From the NCBI GenBank assembly GCA_002382805.1, contig DGAD01000016.1, positions 52,711-116,710 on the forward strand: a DNA stretch of 64,000 nucleotides. The letters run 5' to 3'. This document shows positions 36,831-45,975 of this stretch, one piece after another. The first letter of the stretch is position 1, and every line of letters begins with the position of its first letter. The position numbers were made by a program, and so were the translations under genes. Origin of the DNA: Clostridiales bacterium UBA4039 (GTDB lineage Bacteria > Bacillota > Clostridia > Lachnospirales > Vallitaleaceae). The notes under the pieces are model-generated. The model was not told where the DNA came from. It did no database searches and worked only from the letters and a program-made list of their open reading frames with translations.

Positions 36831-36859
36831 TTGACATTATTACTAATTAGTAATATAAT
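36831..36859 (+). promoter_or_regulatory. marR promoter with embedded palindromic operator
   Basis: TTGACA (36831-36836) and TATAAT (36854-36859) are 17 bp apart, and the perfect palindrome ATTACTAATTAGTAAT (36839-36854) fills the spacer, a position that blocks polymerase. The predicted transcription start coincides with the marR ATG. Confidence 0.85.
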
Positions 36860-36865
36860 AAGCCT

Positions 36866-37315
36866 ATGAAAAAGAATAATAGCTATGGAGAACATAATGA
36901 TTTAAATTTGAAAACCCTGATTGCATTATCCAGAAGTTTTCAGTCCGTTCGCAAGCGTGAAGTCACAACGATTCGAAAGGGAGGCTTGACCATTGCCCAA
37001 TTTGCAGTTCTTGAAATCCTCTATCACAAGGGGGCGTTAAGAATTGCAGAGATTATTGACGGAACGCTTTCAACCGGAGGTAACATGACAGTAGTTGTTG
37101 AAAACCTTAGAAAAGAAGGGTTTGTCACCCGAAAAAAAGACCCTGATGACGGAAGAGCTTGTTTGGTCGAGATTACGAAAAAAGGAGAGCAATACATTGA
37201 AGCCATTTTTCCAGAGCACGTCAAAAATATTAGTCAGATTTTTGATGCCTTATCGACACAAGAAAAGCAACAGCTGATTCAATTACTAAAAAAATTAAGT
37301 GATGGCGCAAATTAA
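36866..37315 (+). CDS. MarR-family transcriptional regulator
   Basis: This 149-aa protein has the MarR winged helix ('LTIAQFAVLEILYHKGALRIAEI', 'VVENLRKEGFVTRKKDPDDGRACLVEITKKG'). The ATG lies six bases after the -10 box, so the mRNA has virtually no leader, or a later start is used. It probably represses itself and the flavodoxin-like gene that follows, since both have the same palindrome upstream. Confidence 0.92.
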   Translation: MKKNNSYGEHNDLNLKTLIALSRSFQSVRKREVTTIRKGGLTIAQFAVLEILYHKGALRIAEIIDGTLSTGGNMTVVVENLRKEGFVTRKKDPDDGRACLVEITKKGEQYIEAIFPEHVKNISQIFDALSTQEKQQLIQLLKKLSDGAN

Positions 37316-37338
37316 GCGCCATTATTTCAAAATATATA

Positions 37339-37352
37339 TTACTAACTAGTAA
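37339..37352. promoter_or_regulatory. Second MarR operator, upstream of the WrbA-like gene
   Basis: TTACTAACTAGTAA repeats the operator in the marR promoter with one centre base changed, and lies 34 bp before the next gene's ATG. Confidence 0.8.
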
Positions 37353-37385
37353 CAAAAAACAACACAAAATTAAGGAGTGTAATCT

Positions 37386-37988
37386 ATGAAAAATGTAAAA
37401 TTAGCAATTGTTTATTATACGATGAGTGGTTCAAATGATCAATTGGCACGATGGGCCAAAGAAGCTGGCATTGAAGCAGGGGCACAAGTGAGAATGGTTA
37501 AAGTTCCAGAACTTGCACCACAAGAAGTTATTGAGGCGAATCCAGCATGGAAAGCTACGGTGGAAGCGACCAAAGAGGTGCCGATTGCTTCTCTAGAAGA
37601 CCTTGAGTGGGCAGACGCAATTATCTTTAGTACACCGACCCGCTTTGGTGTCATGGCAGCCCAGATGAAACAGTTTTTAGACACAACCGGCGGACTATGG
37701 GCCGAAGGGAAAACGGTTAATAAAGTTGTGAGCGCCATGTCATCTGCAATGAATCCACACGGCGGTCAAGAAGCAACAATATTATCGTTATATACAATGA
37801 TGTATCATTGGGGAGCTATTGTTGTGGCACCGGGATATACAGATCCTGTTATCTATGGAGCCGGAGGCAACCCTTATGGAACATCGGTTTCAGTTAATCA
37901 AGATGGACAAATGGTTGAAGATGTTGAAGCGGCAGTGAAGCATCAGACAAGACGTACATTGGACATTGCATCCAAAATTGTCGGATAA
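37386..37988 (+). CDS. wrbA: WrbA-family flavodoxin-like NAD(P)H:quinone oxidoreductase
   Basis: This 200-aa protein has an FMN-binding 'YYTMSGSNDQLARW' phosphate loop and the WrbA segments 'ADAIIFSTPTRFGVMAAQMKQFLDTTGGLWAEG' (in part) and 'SAMNPHGGQEATI'. It would reduce quinones by two electrons and is probably induced by reactive electrophiles through the preceding MarR protein. Confidence 0.92.
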   Translation: MKNVKLAIVYYTMSGSNDQLARWAKEAGIEAGAQVRMVKVPELAPQEVIEANPAWKATVEATKEVPIASLEDLEWADAIIFSTPTRFGVMAAQMKQFLDTTGGLWAEGKTVNKVVSAMSSAMNPHGGQEATILSLYTMMYHWGAIVVAPGYTDPVIYGAGGNPYGTSVSVNQDGQMVEDVEAAVKHQTRRTLDIASKIVG

Positions 37989-37999
37989 TTCTAGAATTA

Positions 38000-38743
38000 T
38001 TACTCGTCCTTCCAAGGACACAGGCGTTTTTCAAGATAATCCACAAGTAAAAACAGAACAATGCCCATGGAACTGATAATAATAATACCTGCGAACATTC
38101 CACTATACTGCATTTTTAACCATTGATCCATGATAAAATATCCTATTCCATACTTGGTGGCGTAATTTTCAGCAAAAAACAGAACAGAAATAGCTGTTCC
38201 AATGCTAATACGCAATGTGGTAAATACATCAGGTAATATAGCAGGTAAGATTACATGACGATAGACATCCCTTTTATTAGCACCTAATGACTTAATGGAT
38301 AGGTAGTAAAGAGGATGAATATGATGGACGCTATCGCGTACAGACAAAGTAATCTGAAAAAATAAAATAAGGTAGATCAAGATAACTTTTGACGTATTGC
38401 CTAATCCGAAAATCAGCATAATAATTGGTAAAAATGCTATTTTAGGAACTGGATAAAAGGCGTATACCAAAGGAGTAATCCAATGATCTGCCTTTTTATT
38501 TATTGCAATAATGATGCCTGTTAGGCCACCTAAAAAAACCGCAATGAGAATACTTGAAAAAACTCGGAGTAAACTGACACTAAGATGGGAGAGCAATAAT
38601 TTAAAGTGGGACCCAATAAAGAGTAAGGTTTTAAGTGGAGACGGTATAAAAGGCCATGGAGACACAAAATATAAAAAACTCCAAAAAAGTAAAATAACAA
38701 CTGAGCTATATAAAAAGGGATGGCGTCGAATGGGTGTCATCAT
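38000..38743 (-). CDS. ABC transporter permease (SsuC/TauC/ThiX type)
   Basis: This 247-aa protein has six membrane spans and an EAA-like loop 'IKSLGANKRDVYRHVILPAILPDVFTTLRIS'-type region, as in nitrate/sulfonate/taurine permeases. It overlaps the ATPase gene by 38 bp and ends the ubiD-ubiA-ubiX operon. Importers of this class carry small organic anions such as aromatic acids and sulfonates. Confidence 0.9.
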   Translation of the reverse strand: MMTPIRRHPFLYSSVVILLFWSFLYFVSPWPFIPSPLKTLLFIGSHFKLLLSHLSVSLLRVFSSILIAVFLGGLTGIIIAINKKADHWITPLVYAFYPVPKIAFLPIIMLIFGLGNTSKVILIYLILFFQITLSVRDSVHHIHPLYYLSIKSLGANKRDVYRHVILPAILPDVFTTLRISIGTAISVLFFAENYATKYGIGYFIMDQWLKMQYSGMFAGIIIISSMGIVLFLLVDYLEKRLCPWKDE

Positions 38744-39503
38744 GTCCTCCTTTTAAAAACTTTCGAATGTGCTTAATACGCTTAAAGTAGGCATCAGCTT
38801 CTCGCCAGTGTAAAGCTGTACATTCAGGGTTGTCAATTGTATGGGCAATAGTTCCATCCGGATGCATAATAAAAATGGTTTGCGCCAAAAAAACAGCCTC
38901 TTCAATGCTGTGAGTAACCAAAAAAAGAGAAAAATCCGATTGGCACAAGGTAGCTTTTAACTGATCTTGTAAATCTTCTCGGGTTAAAGCATCAAGTGAC
39001 GAAAAAGGCTCATCCAAAAGAAGCAGGTCCGGCGCAAAAAGTCCGGCTCTTGCAATTGCAACGCGTTGTTTTTGACCACCACTTAATGCTTTGGGGTAGT
39101 GATGAATATGTTCGCCTAAGCCAAGCTGCTTAAGAAGTGCTCGTGCCTTTGATTCGATATCGTGTTTGTTTTTTTGGGTAAGGCTATTTAGATTTAACTG
39201 TAATGGAAGAATGGTATTTTCAAAAACGGTTTTCCATGGAAATAGACCATATTCTTGTAATACAGTACTAATCTTTAAATCAGGCTTAAGTTTTTTTTCG
39301 CCGATAGTTTGCGCCCCATTGGGCAATAAATTGGCAATAGCATATAACAGGCTGGTTTTCCCACAACCTGAAGGACCGAGTAAAGCATAAGAGGTTCGAG
39401 GCATTAAGTCGAGACTTAGATTGGAAAAAACAGACGTCTGTGGATAGCTAAGGCCATAATTTTTCAAAGATACTAGAGGTAATGGGTTGCTTGGGTTACT
39501 CAT
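38706..39503 (-). CDS. ABC transporter ATPase (SsuB/TauB type)
   Basis: This ATPase of about 265 aa has Walker A 'GPSGCGKTS', signature 'LSGGQKQRVAIAR' and Walker B 'LLLLDEPFSSLD'. The ATG at 39503 has GGGGTGA upstream and overlaps the ubiX stop by 8 bp, showing coupling; a longer frame to 39539 lies inside ubiX. It energises the permease encoded next. Confidence 0.92.
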   Translation of the reverse strand: MSNPSNPLPLVSLKNYGLSYPQTSVFSNLSLDLMPRTSYALLGPSGCGKTSLLYAIANLLPNGAQTIGEKKLKPDLKISTVLQEYGLFPWKTVFENTILPLQLNLNSLTQKNKHDIESKARALLKQLGLGEHIHHYPKALSGGQKQRVAIARAGLFAPDLLLLDEPFSSLDALTREDLQDQLKATLCQSDFSLFLVTHSIEEAVFLAQTIFIMHPDGTIAHTIDNPECTALHWREADAYFKRIKHIRKFLKGGHDDTHSTPSLFI

Positions 39504-40071
39504 GATGCTCACCCCATGCGACATAACTTGGATGAGCAATATCGATTAAAGAGAGGATGCGTGCAACCGTTTGATCAATAACAGCGTCTAGCGATTCGGG
39601 ATGGGTATAAAAGGCCGGAACAGGTGGGAAAATAGTACAACCTGCTTGGCTAACTTTTAGCATATTTTCCAAATGGATGGGAGACAGTGGTGTCTCACGG
39701 GTAACCATCACGAGAGGACGACGCTCTTTGATACAGACATCTGCAACGCGAGTCAAGAGACTATCAGAGATGCCATAGGCAATCTTTCCTAATGTGCCCA
39801 TTGAACAAGGGGCAATAATCATGGCATCAGTTTTAAAAGAACCGCTAGCAATTGAAGAAAAAAGATCATCATTGTCATGATAGATTAAAGCATCGTTACG
39901 ATAATGTGTTAAAAGTTGCTCTAATGGTTCAAGTTCATATTCAATCACTTTTTTGCCTTGAGAAGAAATGACAAGATGTACTTGATGATGAGCTTGGAGC
40001 AGAGCATCAAGGAGTTTGATCCCGTAGATGCTTCCACTGGCTCCGGTAATAGCTAAGATTATTCTTTTCAT
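39496..40071 (-). CDS. ubiX: UbiX-family flavin prenyltransferase
   Basis: This 191-aa protein opens with 'ITGASGSIYGIKLLDALL' and has 'IIAPCSMGTLGKIAYGISDSLLTRVADV' and 'VMVTRETPLS', the signatures of UbiX/Pad1. It makes prenylated FMN, the cofactor required by UbiD, which is encoded two genes upstream. Confidence 0.94.
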   Translation of the reverse strand: MKRIILAITGASGSIYGIKLLDALLQAHHQVHLVISSQGKKVIEYELEPLEQLLTHYRNDALIYHDNDDLFSSIASGSFKTDAMIIAPCSMGTLGKIAYGISDSLLTRVADVCIKERRPLVMVTRETPLSPIHLENMLKVSQAGCTIFPPVPAFYTHPESLDAVIDQTVARILSLIDIAHPSYVAWGEHHE

Positions 40072-40079
40072 AAGTCCTC

Positions 40080-40967
40080 CTAGAAAAATATATCCATGGA
40101 AGCGCTAAATAGTAAGACCATAGATATGATTTGATTCAAATGATACGATACAAAGTTCATTTTTTTTCTGTTGTCAGAGTCAACAAAGGCATGTTCCATA
40201 ATCAATAAAATACCGCTAACAACAACACCAACAAAGTAGATATAGGACAATTGAGTCATCAATATCAATGATAATAATGTTAGCCACATCAGAAGATGAA
40301 GAGCTCGGGCAATCCATAAACTATTACGCAGACCGAAGCGTGCGGGGATAGAAAATAATCCTACCTTCGTGTCAAAGGCAATGTCTTGGGTTCCATAGAT
40401 AATATCAAAGCCGGCAACCCACATCGTGACAACTGCGCCAAGGGCAATAGCCGGCAAATCCAACTGACCCTTAATCGCGATCCATGCACCAACAGGGGCG
40501 CCTGCACAGGTGATTCCAAGGATTATATGACATAACCAAGTAAAACGTTTGGTATAAGAGTACAGTGTGAATAAAATCAGTGCAACAGGGGCTAAGTATA
40601 GACACAAAGGATTAATCTGTGCGGCTGCAACAACAAATAAAATATAGCAGGCAATTGTAATATATAGAGCTTCTTGGCGTCGAACTTTTCCGGCAGGAAT
40701 ATGTCGTGATGCTGTTCGAGGATTTTTTTGATCAATCTCGGCATCTACATAACGGTTTAGTGCATTAGCTCCATTGCGCCCGGCAAAAAGAGCCAGCATA
40801 ATCCAAAAAAACACACGCAGTTCAGGAAAACCGTCAGCGGCTAAAAATAGTGCAATGAGGGCAAAGGGCAATGAAAAAAGTGTATGTGAGAACATCACCA
40901 ATTCGCCATAATCATGAAGTTTTTTTCGTATTGTTTGAAGGATAGGTATTTTTTTAGTCGATTCCAT
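40080..40967 (-). CDS. ubiA: UbiA-family prenyltransferase
   Basis: This membrane protein of 295 aa has about eight spans and the two Asp-rich motifs of UbiA enzymes: 'NRYVDAEID' (NxxxDxxxD) and 'YGTQDIAFD'. It attaches a polyprenyl chain to an aromatic ring. The ATG at 40967 is preferred; a longer frame to 41072 lies inside ubiD, which already overlaps by 14 bp. Substrate and quinone type are open. Confidence 0.92.
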   Translation of the reverse strand: MESTKKIPILQTIRKKLHDYGELVMFSHTLFSLPFALIALFLAADGFPELRVFFWIMLALFAGRNGANALNRYVDAEIDQKNPRTASRHIPAGKVRRQEALYITIACYILFVVAAAQINPLCLYLAPVALILFTLYSYTKRFTWLCHIILGITCAGAPVGAWIAIKGQLDLPAIALGAVVTMWVAGFDIIYGTQDIAFDTKVGLFSIPARFGLRNSLWIARALHLLMWLTLLSLILMTQLSYIYFVGVVVSGILLIMEHAFVDSDNRKKMNFVSYHLNQIISMVLLFSASMDIFF

Positions 40968-42657
40968 ATAGATTCCATTTCTTTGTAACGCGTTGTTTAA
41001 TAGGTTCAGACATTTCAATATCATCAGGCCACGGACGCTTGAGTCCGTCGCTATCTCCTTTTTTGGTTGCATTGATGATTAGACAGATACTACCATCGTC
41101 ACATGTCTGATAAGTAATGTCTCGGTTTGCATCAATATTATTAAAAACCTTCCAACTTACTGTGCTATAATCATCAAGGGCAATATTATCATCAACCAGG
41201 ATACGGTAGCGGCAATTATAAGGCTCTGCGTAAGCTTTTGGGTCACTTATATGCAGCACTTGAATTAGCGAACTTACGCTTTGGGTGGTGATAGGTGCAT
41301 CCTTGCTTTGCTCAAGTGGAAGTTTTTTTGTGGCATCGATACCTAGACGATACCCTTGAAAAGCTCGGTTGGATGCGTGATCTAAGGCATCAAGCGGGCC
41401 TTCACTCACAACATAGTGACTTCTTATATTGGCATGATATACCATGGCTTTGATAACCGCCTGATAATCATGAACATCGACAGTCTCGTCAACGATAATC
41501 AACATTTTGGTGTACATCATCTGCCCAAGTCCCCATAGTGCATACATAGCTTTATTGGCGTGAAGAGGAAACGCTTTTTTTATGGAGATAATAGCGCAGT
41601 TATGGAACACACCTTCTAATGGAAAATCAATATCAACAATCTCAGGACATTGAATTTTCATGAGAGGAAGGAAAATACGCTCCGTTGCTTTGCCAAGATA
41701 GCAATCCTCCATCGGTGGCTTGCCAACAATGGTTGTAGGATAGATGGGGTGTTTTTTGCGTGTGATTTTTGTCAAATGAAATACGGGATACATATCAGCT
41801 AGGGAATAGTATCCGGTATGGTCGCCAAAGGGACCTTCAAGGCGTTCTTCTTCTAGGTCAACATAACCTTCTAAAATAAATTCTGCATGGGCAGGTACTT
41901 TAATGTCGCAAGTAGTCGCTTTGACTAATTCAATAGGACGTTTTTTTAGATAGCCTGCAAACAAAACTTCATCAATCATTTTAGGTAAAGGAGCTGTTGA
42001 CGCATAAATCGTTGCAGGGTCACAGCCAAGTGCAACGCAAACAGGCATCCGTTTACCTGCCTTGCGATACTTTTCATAGATTTCCTTGCCATCTTTATGC
42101 AAGTGCCAATGCATGCCGGTTGTTTTTTTGTCATAGACTTGCATCCGATACATTCCCACATTTTGTTGACCATTTTCCGGGTCTTTTGTAAAGACTAGGG
42201 GTAAGGTGATGTATTTACCACCATCTTGAGGCCAACACTTTATAATAGGAAGTTGTTCTAGATCCGGTTCTTCAATGACCTCCTGGCAAGGGGCAGATTT
42301 TACCGTTCTTGGAAAAATAAATGGGAGTGGCGCAAGTTTGGGAATAGCTTTAATCTTTCCGACGAGAGAAGCATAAGCACTCAAATTCATAAAATCTTCA
42401 ATCTGTGATGCGATATCATTGAGATTATTAACACCCAAGCCCATCGACAAACGTTCATAGGTACCTAATGTATTGATGATTAATGGATAGTTTGATCCTT
42501 GAACATTAGTAAAAAGAAGAGCTTTACCATATGCTTTTGAGACTCTGTCGGCGATTTCGGTAATTTCTAAATCAGGATCCACAGGGGTATCAATGGTTAC
42601 AAGCTGGTTGTTCTCCTTTAACGCATGGATAAATTGGGGTAAATCTTTATAGGTCAT
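40954..42657 (-). CDS. ubiD: UbiD-family prenyl-FMN-dependent decarboxylase (menaquinone-type)
   Basis: This protein of 567 aa has the UbiD arrangement 'DLEITEIADRVSK', 'LEGPFGDHTGYYS' with the catalytic Glu-Arg-Glu region, and 'TTIVGKPPMEDCYLGKATERIFLP'. Its length fits the menaquinone-biosynthesis decarboxylase group. The ATG at 42657 has GGAGG eight bases upstream. It probably removes a carboxyl group from the prenylated ring made by UbiA, with cofactor from UbiX. Confidence 0.92.
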   Translation of the reverse strand: MTYKDLPQFIHALKENNQLVTIDTPVDPDLEITEIADRVSKAYGKALLFTNVQGSNYPLIINTLGTYERLSMGLGVNNLNDIASQIEDFMNLSAYASLVGKIKAIPKLAPLPFIFPRTVKSAPCQEVIEEPDLEQLPIIKCWPQDGGKYITLPLVFTKDPENGQQNVGMYRMQVYDKKTTGMHWHLHKDGKEIYEKYRKAGKRMPVCVALGCDPATIYASTAPLPKMIDEVLFAGYLKKRPIELVKATTCDIKVPAHAEFILEGYVDLEEERLEGPFGDHTGYYSLADMYPVFHLTKITRKKHPIYPTTIVGKPPMEDCYLGKATERIFLPLMKIQCPEIVDIDFPLEGVFHNCAIISIKKAFPLHANKAMYALWGLGQMMYTKMLIIVDETVDVHDYQAVIKAMVYHANIRSHYVVSEGPLDALDHASNRAFQGYRLGIDATKKLPLEQSKDAPITTQSVSSLIQVLHISDPKAYAEPYNCRYRILVDDNIALDDYSTVSWKVFNNIDANRDITYQTCDDGSICLIINATKKGDSDGLKRPWPDDIEMSEPIKQRVTKKWNLYGID

Positions 42658-42823
42658 CGTAAAATCCTCCGTAAACATCGGTTTGGCTTTTCGCCATAAT
42701 TGTAATCATTGTATCTGAAATCTAGAACACTGTCAACGCAGCTAAAAGCATCGATTTGGTTTTTATAAGTGATGAGCAAAGTGTTAATAAAATGTTAATA
42801 TTACCCATTTGTACAGAAAAAAA

Positions 42824-42852
42824 TAGACGTGATAATCATCACGTGGTATGAT
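42824..42852 (+). promoter_or_regulatory. Chemoreceptor promoter with palindromic operator
   Basis: A weak -35 (TAGACG) and a TATGAT -10 box are 17 bp apart, and the 18-bp perfect inverted repeat ACGTGATAATCATCACGT (42827-42844, 7-bp arms) lies between them. The binding protein is unknown. Confidence 0.55.
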
Positions 42853-42917
42853 TAACAACGGTAAAAAATCAGGGGATGTATGGAGTTGCATGAAATACGA
42901 AGTGAAAGGAAGACAAT

Positions 42918-44885
42918 ATGGAAAAAGTGAAGTTCTCAATTGGCAAGAAAATTAGTTTGATTGTTATGCTGCTTATGGTACTTTTAATCACAGTAGTCAC
43001 CCTGTTTTTTAGGTATACAACAGTTGAGCTTGCGACAGCCCTATCATTAAAAAATGCCCAGGATGTTGGGCAACAAACTGCCCTAGGCATCGACTATTAC
43101 CTAAAAGGATATGAAAACATTGTCAAATCATTAGCGTCCCAAGAGTCCATCCAAAATGGAAACCGCCAAGAGGTTGAAAAAATCTTAACAACATTTATGG
43201 CATCTGACAGTGATATAAAATATCTATATGTCGGGTACGAAAATGGAGACTTTATGTCAGGAAGTGGAGAAGATAATACAGGATATGACCCTAGAAAAAT
43301 GCACTGGTACCAAGAAGGAAAAGAATCATTGCATTATTCGGATGAATATTTTGAAGACGGAGAAGAACTTATCACTATCACATATCCACTTTTAAATTCC
43401 CAAGGAAATTTTATTGGGGTGGTGGGAGTAGACCTAGATATGGATACATTTTCAAAAACGGTAGCTACAATTAAAGTTGGAAAAAAAGGGTATCCCATTA
43501 TCGTCGACAGTAACGGAATTATACTGGGACATTATGACAGTGAATCCCTTGGAAGTTCCATCGAACAGTCGCCATTAATGCAAGCCATGCTTAATGAACA
43601 AAAAGAGTTGGATTATCGTGTAGAAGAAGACGGACAGCAAGTCAATAAATATGCATCTTTTAGCCATCTAAATCAGGTTGAGTGGACCGTTATAACGACC
43701 TATTATTATGATGAAGTCGACAGTATTGTTACACAGATTATGACATTTGTTGCAACCGTTGCCTTCATTGTCTTTATCATTGCTCTCATCATTATTTTCT
43801 TATTTTCTAAAAAAATATCCAATAACATCGGAAAATTAATAAGCGTTATGGAAGGGGTTAGTAAAGGGGACTTAAGCCAACAAGCTAAAGTGTCTTCCAA
43901 AGATGAAATTGAAGTGTTAAGCTATCATTTTAATACTACAATTAAGGAGCTTTCTTCCTTGGTAAGTCGTATTATTAATGTCTCAGAAGAACTTAGTGGA
44001 ACGTCACAGATGCTTGCATCAACCAGTGAAGAAGTAAGTGCATCGGCAGAGGAAGTATCAAAAACTGTGGAAGAGATTGCGCAAGGAGCCACAAGTCAAG
44101 CAGAAGATGCGGAAAATGGTGTTCAAATGATTCATCAACTGGCTCAAAAGATGGAAGAGCTTGGAGAAAATACTGTTCAAATGATTGATTCGGTTAACGA
44201 AAGTAATCAAGCTTATGAGGTTGGTGTCGTGTCGGTTGAGACATTAATTGAAAAAAACACCCAATCACGTGAATCGAGAGAATCCATCGAAAAAGTCATT
44301 ACCTCGCTTAATCAGCACACATCAGACATTGATATGATATTAACAGCTATATCATCGATTGCAAGCCAGACAAATCTATTGGCGCTTAATGCATCTATTG
44401 AGGCCGCACGTGCAGGAGAACATGGCAAAGGATTTGCTGTTGTTGCTGATGAAATCAGAAAACTAGCAGAAGAATCTTCTAAATCCTCAGATGAAATTCG
44501 AGAGATTATGCAATTGATTCAAACCGATAGCAATACCTCAATTAAGACCATGGATATATTAAATGAAAATTCAAAAGACCAGGTGTTAGCAGTTGATTCC
44601 GTCGTTAGCGCATTTAAATCCATTAAAGAAGTCTATAACCAAGTGACAGAAAAAATCAATACGATGAGCCAATCAGTAACGACAATTATTGCGGATAAGG
44701 ATGCCATGACGTCCAGTATTGAAAATATTTCTGCGGTATCGCAAGAAACAGCAGCAGCGTCTGAAGAAGTAACGGCAACAATGACGCAACAGTCAGAAGC
44801 TGTCGATTCAGTAGCGATATCTGCACAAAAATTAAATGGGATTGCAATAGAACTCCATGATGAAATAACAAAATTTAATATTTAG
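42918..44885 (+). CDS. Methyl-accepting chemotaxis protein with dCache sensor
   Basis: Two membrane spans (about residues 12-35 and 275-300) flank a double Cache domain ('[16 protein letters not shown]', '[15 protein letters not shown]'). HAMP and a long coiled coil follow, with the CheA/CheW-contacting tip '[38 protein letters not shown]' region. It lies between the ubiD operon and a substrate-binding lipoprotein gene, so it may sense the same ligand. Confidence 0.94.
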   Translation: MEKVKFSIGKKISLIVMLLMVLLITVVTLFFRYTTVELATALSLKNAQDVGQQTALGIDYYLKGYENIVKSLASQESIQNGNRQEVEKILTTFMASDSDIKYLYVGYENGDFMSGSGEDNTGYDPRKMHWYQEGKESLHYSDEYFEDGEELITITYPLLNSQGNFIGVVGVDLDMDTFSKTVATIKVGKKGYPIIVDSNGIILGHYDSESLGSSIEQSPLMQAMLNEQKELDYRVEEDGQQVNKYASFSHLNQVEWTVITTYYYDEVDSIVTQIMTFVATVAFIVFIIALIIIFLFSKKISNNIGKLISVMEGVSKGDLSQQAKVSSKDEIEVLSYHFNTTIKELSSLVSRIINVSEELSGTSQMLASTSEEVSASAEEVSKTVEEIAQGATSQAEDAENGVQMIHQLAQKMEELGENTVQMIDSVNESNQAYEVGVVSVETLIEKNTQSRESRESIEKVITSLNQHTSDIDMILTAISSIASQTNLLALNASIEAARAGEHGKGFAVVADEIRKLAEESSKSSDEIREIMQLIQTDSNTSIKTMDILNENSKDQVLAVDSVVSAFKSIKEVYNQVTEKINTMSQSVTTIIADKDAMTSSIENISAVSQETAAASEEVTATMTQQSEAVDSVAISAQKLNGIAIELHDEITKFNI

Positions 44886-44957
44886 TGTGTAGGATAGGCA
44901 CTTCAAAAAAACATTCATAGACGTAATAGCCGATCATATGGTAAAATAATTTTTGGA

Positions 44958-45000
44958 TGGTTCAGTGAATGGTCATAAGTAGGGGTTATTCGCTGGACCA
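44958..45000 (+). other. Leader hairpin before the NMT1-like lipoprotein gene
   Basis: TGGTTCAGTGAAT pairs with ATTCGCTGGACCA through 13 positions, two of them G:U in RNA, around a 17-base loop. It ends 12 bases before the ribosome site and is not followed by a U tract. A regulatory leader is possible; I match it to no known riboswitch. Confidence 0.45.
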
Positions 45001-45024
45001 GAACTAAAATTGGAGGAAAATGAA

Positions 45025-45960
45025 GTGAAAAAAAGAAATGTAGTTCAAAAAATGATGGTGTTATTGATGGTAGCGGTATTGCTTATGGGATGTAGCAGTG
45101 CAGAAAAGAAGACCTTAAATATTGGAGTGATGTCGGATTTAGGGGCTGTACCCATTCTTATCGCGCAAGAAAAAGGCTTTTTTGAAGAAGAAAATATTGA
45201 TGTGAATCTTGAAGTGTTTCGAAGTGCAGTTGACCGGGATAGTGCTTTACAAACAGGAAATCTAGACGGGGCAATGGCGGATATGCTGACAATTTTCTTT
45301 TACCAAGAAGCTGGGTATGATATGAAAATGACCTCAAACACATATGGAAATTATAAACTTGTCTCTGCACCGGGAGTGACAGCGGATACATTTATGGATA
45401 TCGAAAGCAAGCAAATTGGACTCTCAAGTAATACAGTTATTGAATTTGCTACAACAGTCATTGCAGATGAGATGGGATTTTATGACAGCCTGGAAAAAGT
45501 GGCGATTCCTCAAATGCCTGTTCGATTAGAGATGCTTAGCACGAATGAATTAAGTGGGGCTACCTTACCGGAACCATTAGCGACAAATGCAGTAATGGAT
45601 GGGGGAACAGTCATCGGAGATACACAAAGCCAAGGATTATATCCGGCGATTATGATTTTCTCAGAAGCAGCTGTTACTGATAAGACAAAAGCCCTTGAAA
45701 AGTTCTACGTAGCATATAATAAAGCAATAGATTATTTAAATTCTACAGATAAAGCAGAATATTATGGATTGTTGGTTGAACATTTAGGATTTTCACAAGA
45801 TCTACAAGATACATTTGAGATTCCTGCATTTGAACATATTGCAGTGCCAGATAAACCCACGTTTGATGTTACACAGACATGGATGCAAGAAGCAGGCTTA
45901 ATTGAAAATAGTTATAATTATGAAGAAGTGAGTAACTTAAACTTATTACCCAATCGTTAA
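45025..45960 (+). CDS. NMT1/SsuA-like ABC substrate-binding lipoprotein
   Basis: The lipobox LMGC places the lipid-attached Cys near residue 23. The mature protein follows the NMT1/ThiY/SsuA fold ('IGVMSDLGAVPILIAQEKGFF', 'GNLDGAMADMLTIFF', 'LEMLSTNELSGATLPEPLAT'). The GTG at 45025 has GGAGG eight bases upstream; a TTG at 45010 would overlap that site. It is the class of binding protein used by the orphan ATPase-permease pair at 38.0-39.5 kb. Confidence 0.85.
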   Translation: MKKRNVVQKMMVLLMVAVLLMGCSSAEKKTLNIGVMSDLGAVPILIAQEKGFFEEENIDVNLEVFRSAVDRDSALQTGNLDGAMADMLTIFFYQEAGYDMKMTSNTYGNYKLVSAPGVTADTFMDIESKQIGLSSNTVIEFATTVIADEMGFYDSLEKVAIPQMPVRLEMLSTNELSGATLPEPLATNAVMDGGTVIGDTQSQGLYPAIMIFSEAAVTDKTKALEKFYVAYNKAIDYLNSTDKAEYYGLLVEHLGFSQDLQDTFEIPAFEHIAVPDKPTFDVTQTWMQEAGLIENSYNYEEVSNLNLLPNR

Positions 45961-45975
45961 ATTGGAGGCGCATAT

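Noticed and set aside
40968..41072. N-terminal extension of ubiA
   Set aside because: It would lie wholly inside ubiD and adds no UbiA sequence; the ATG at 40967 gives the family's normal start.
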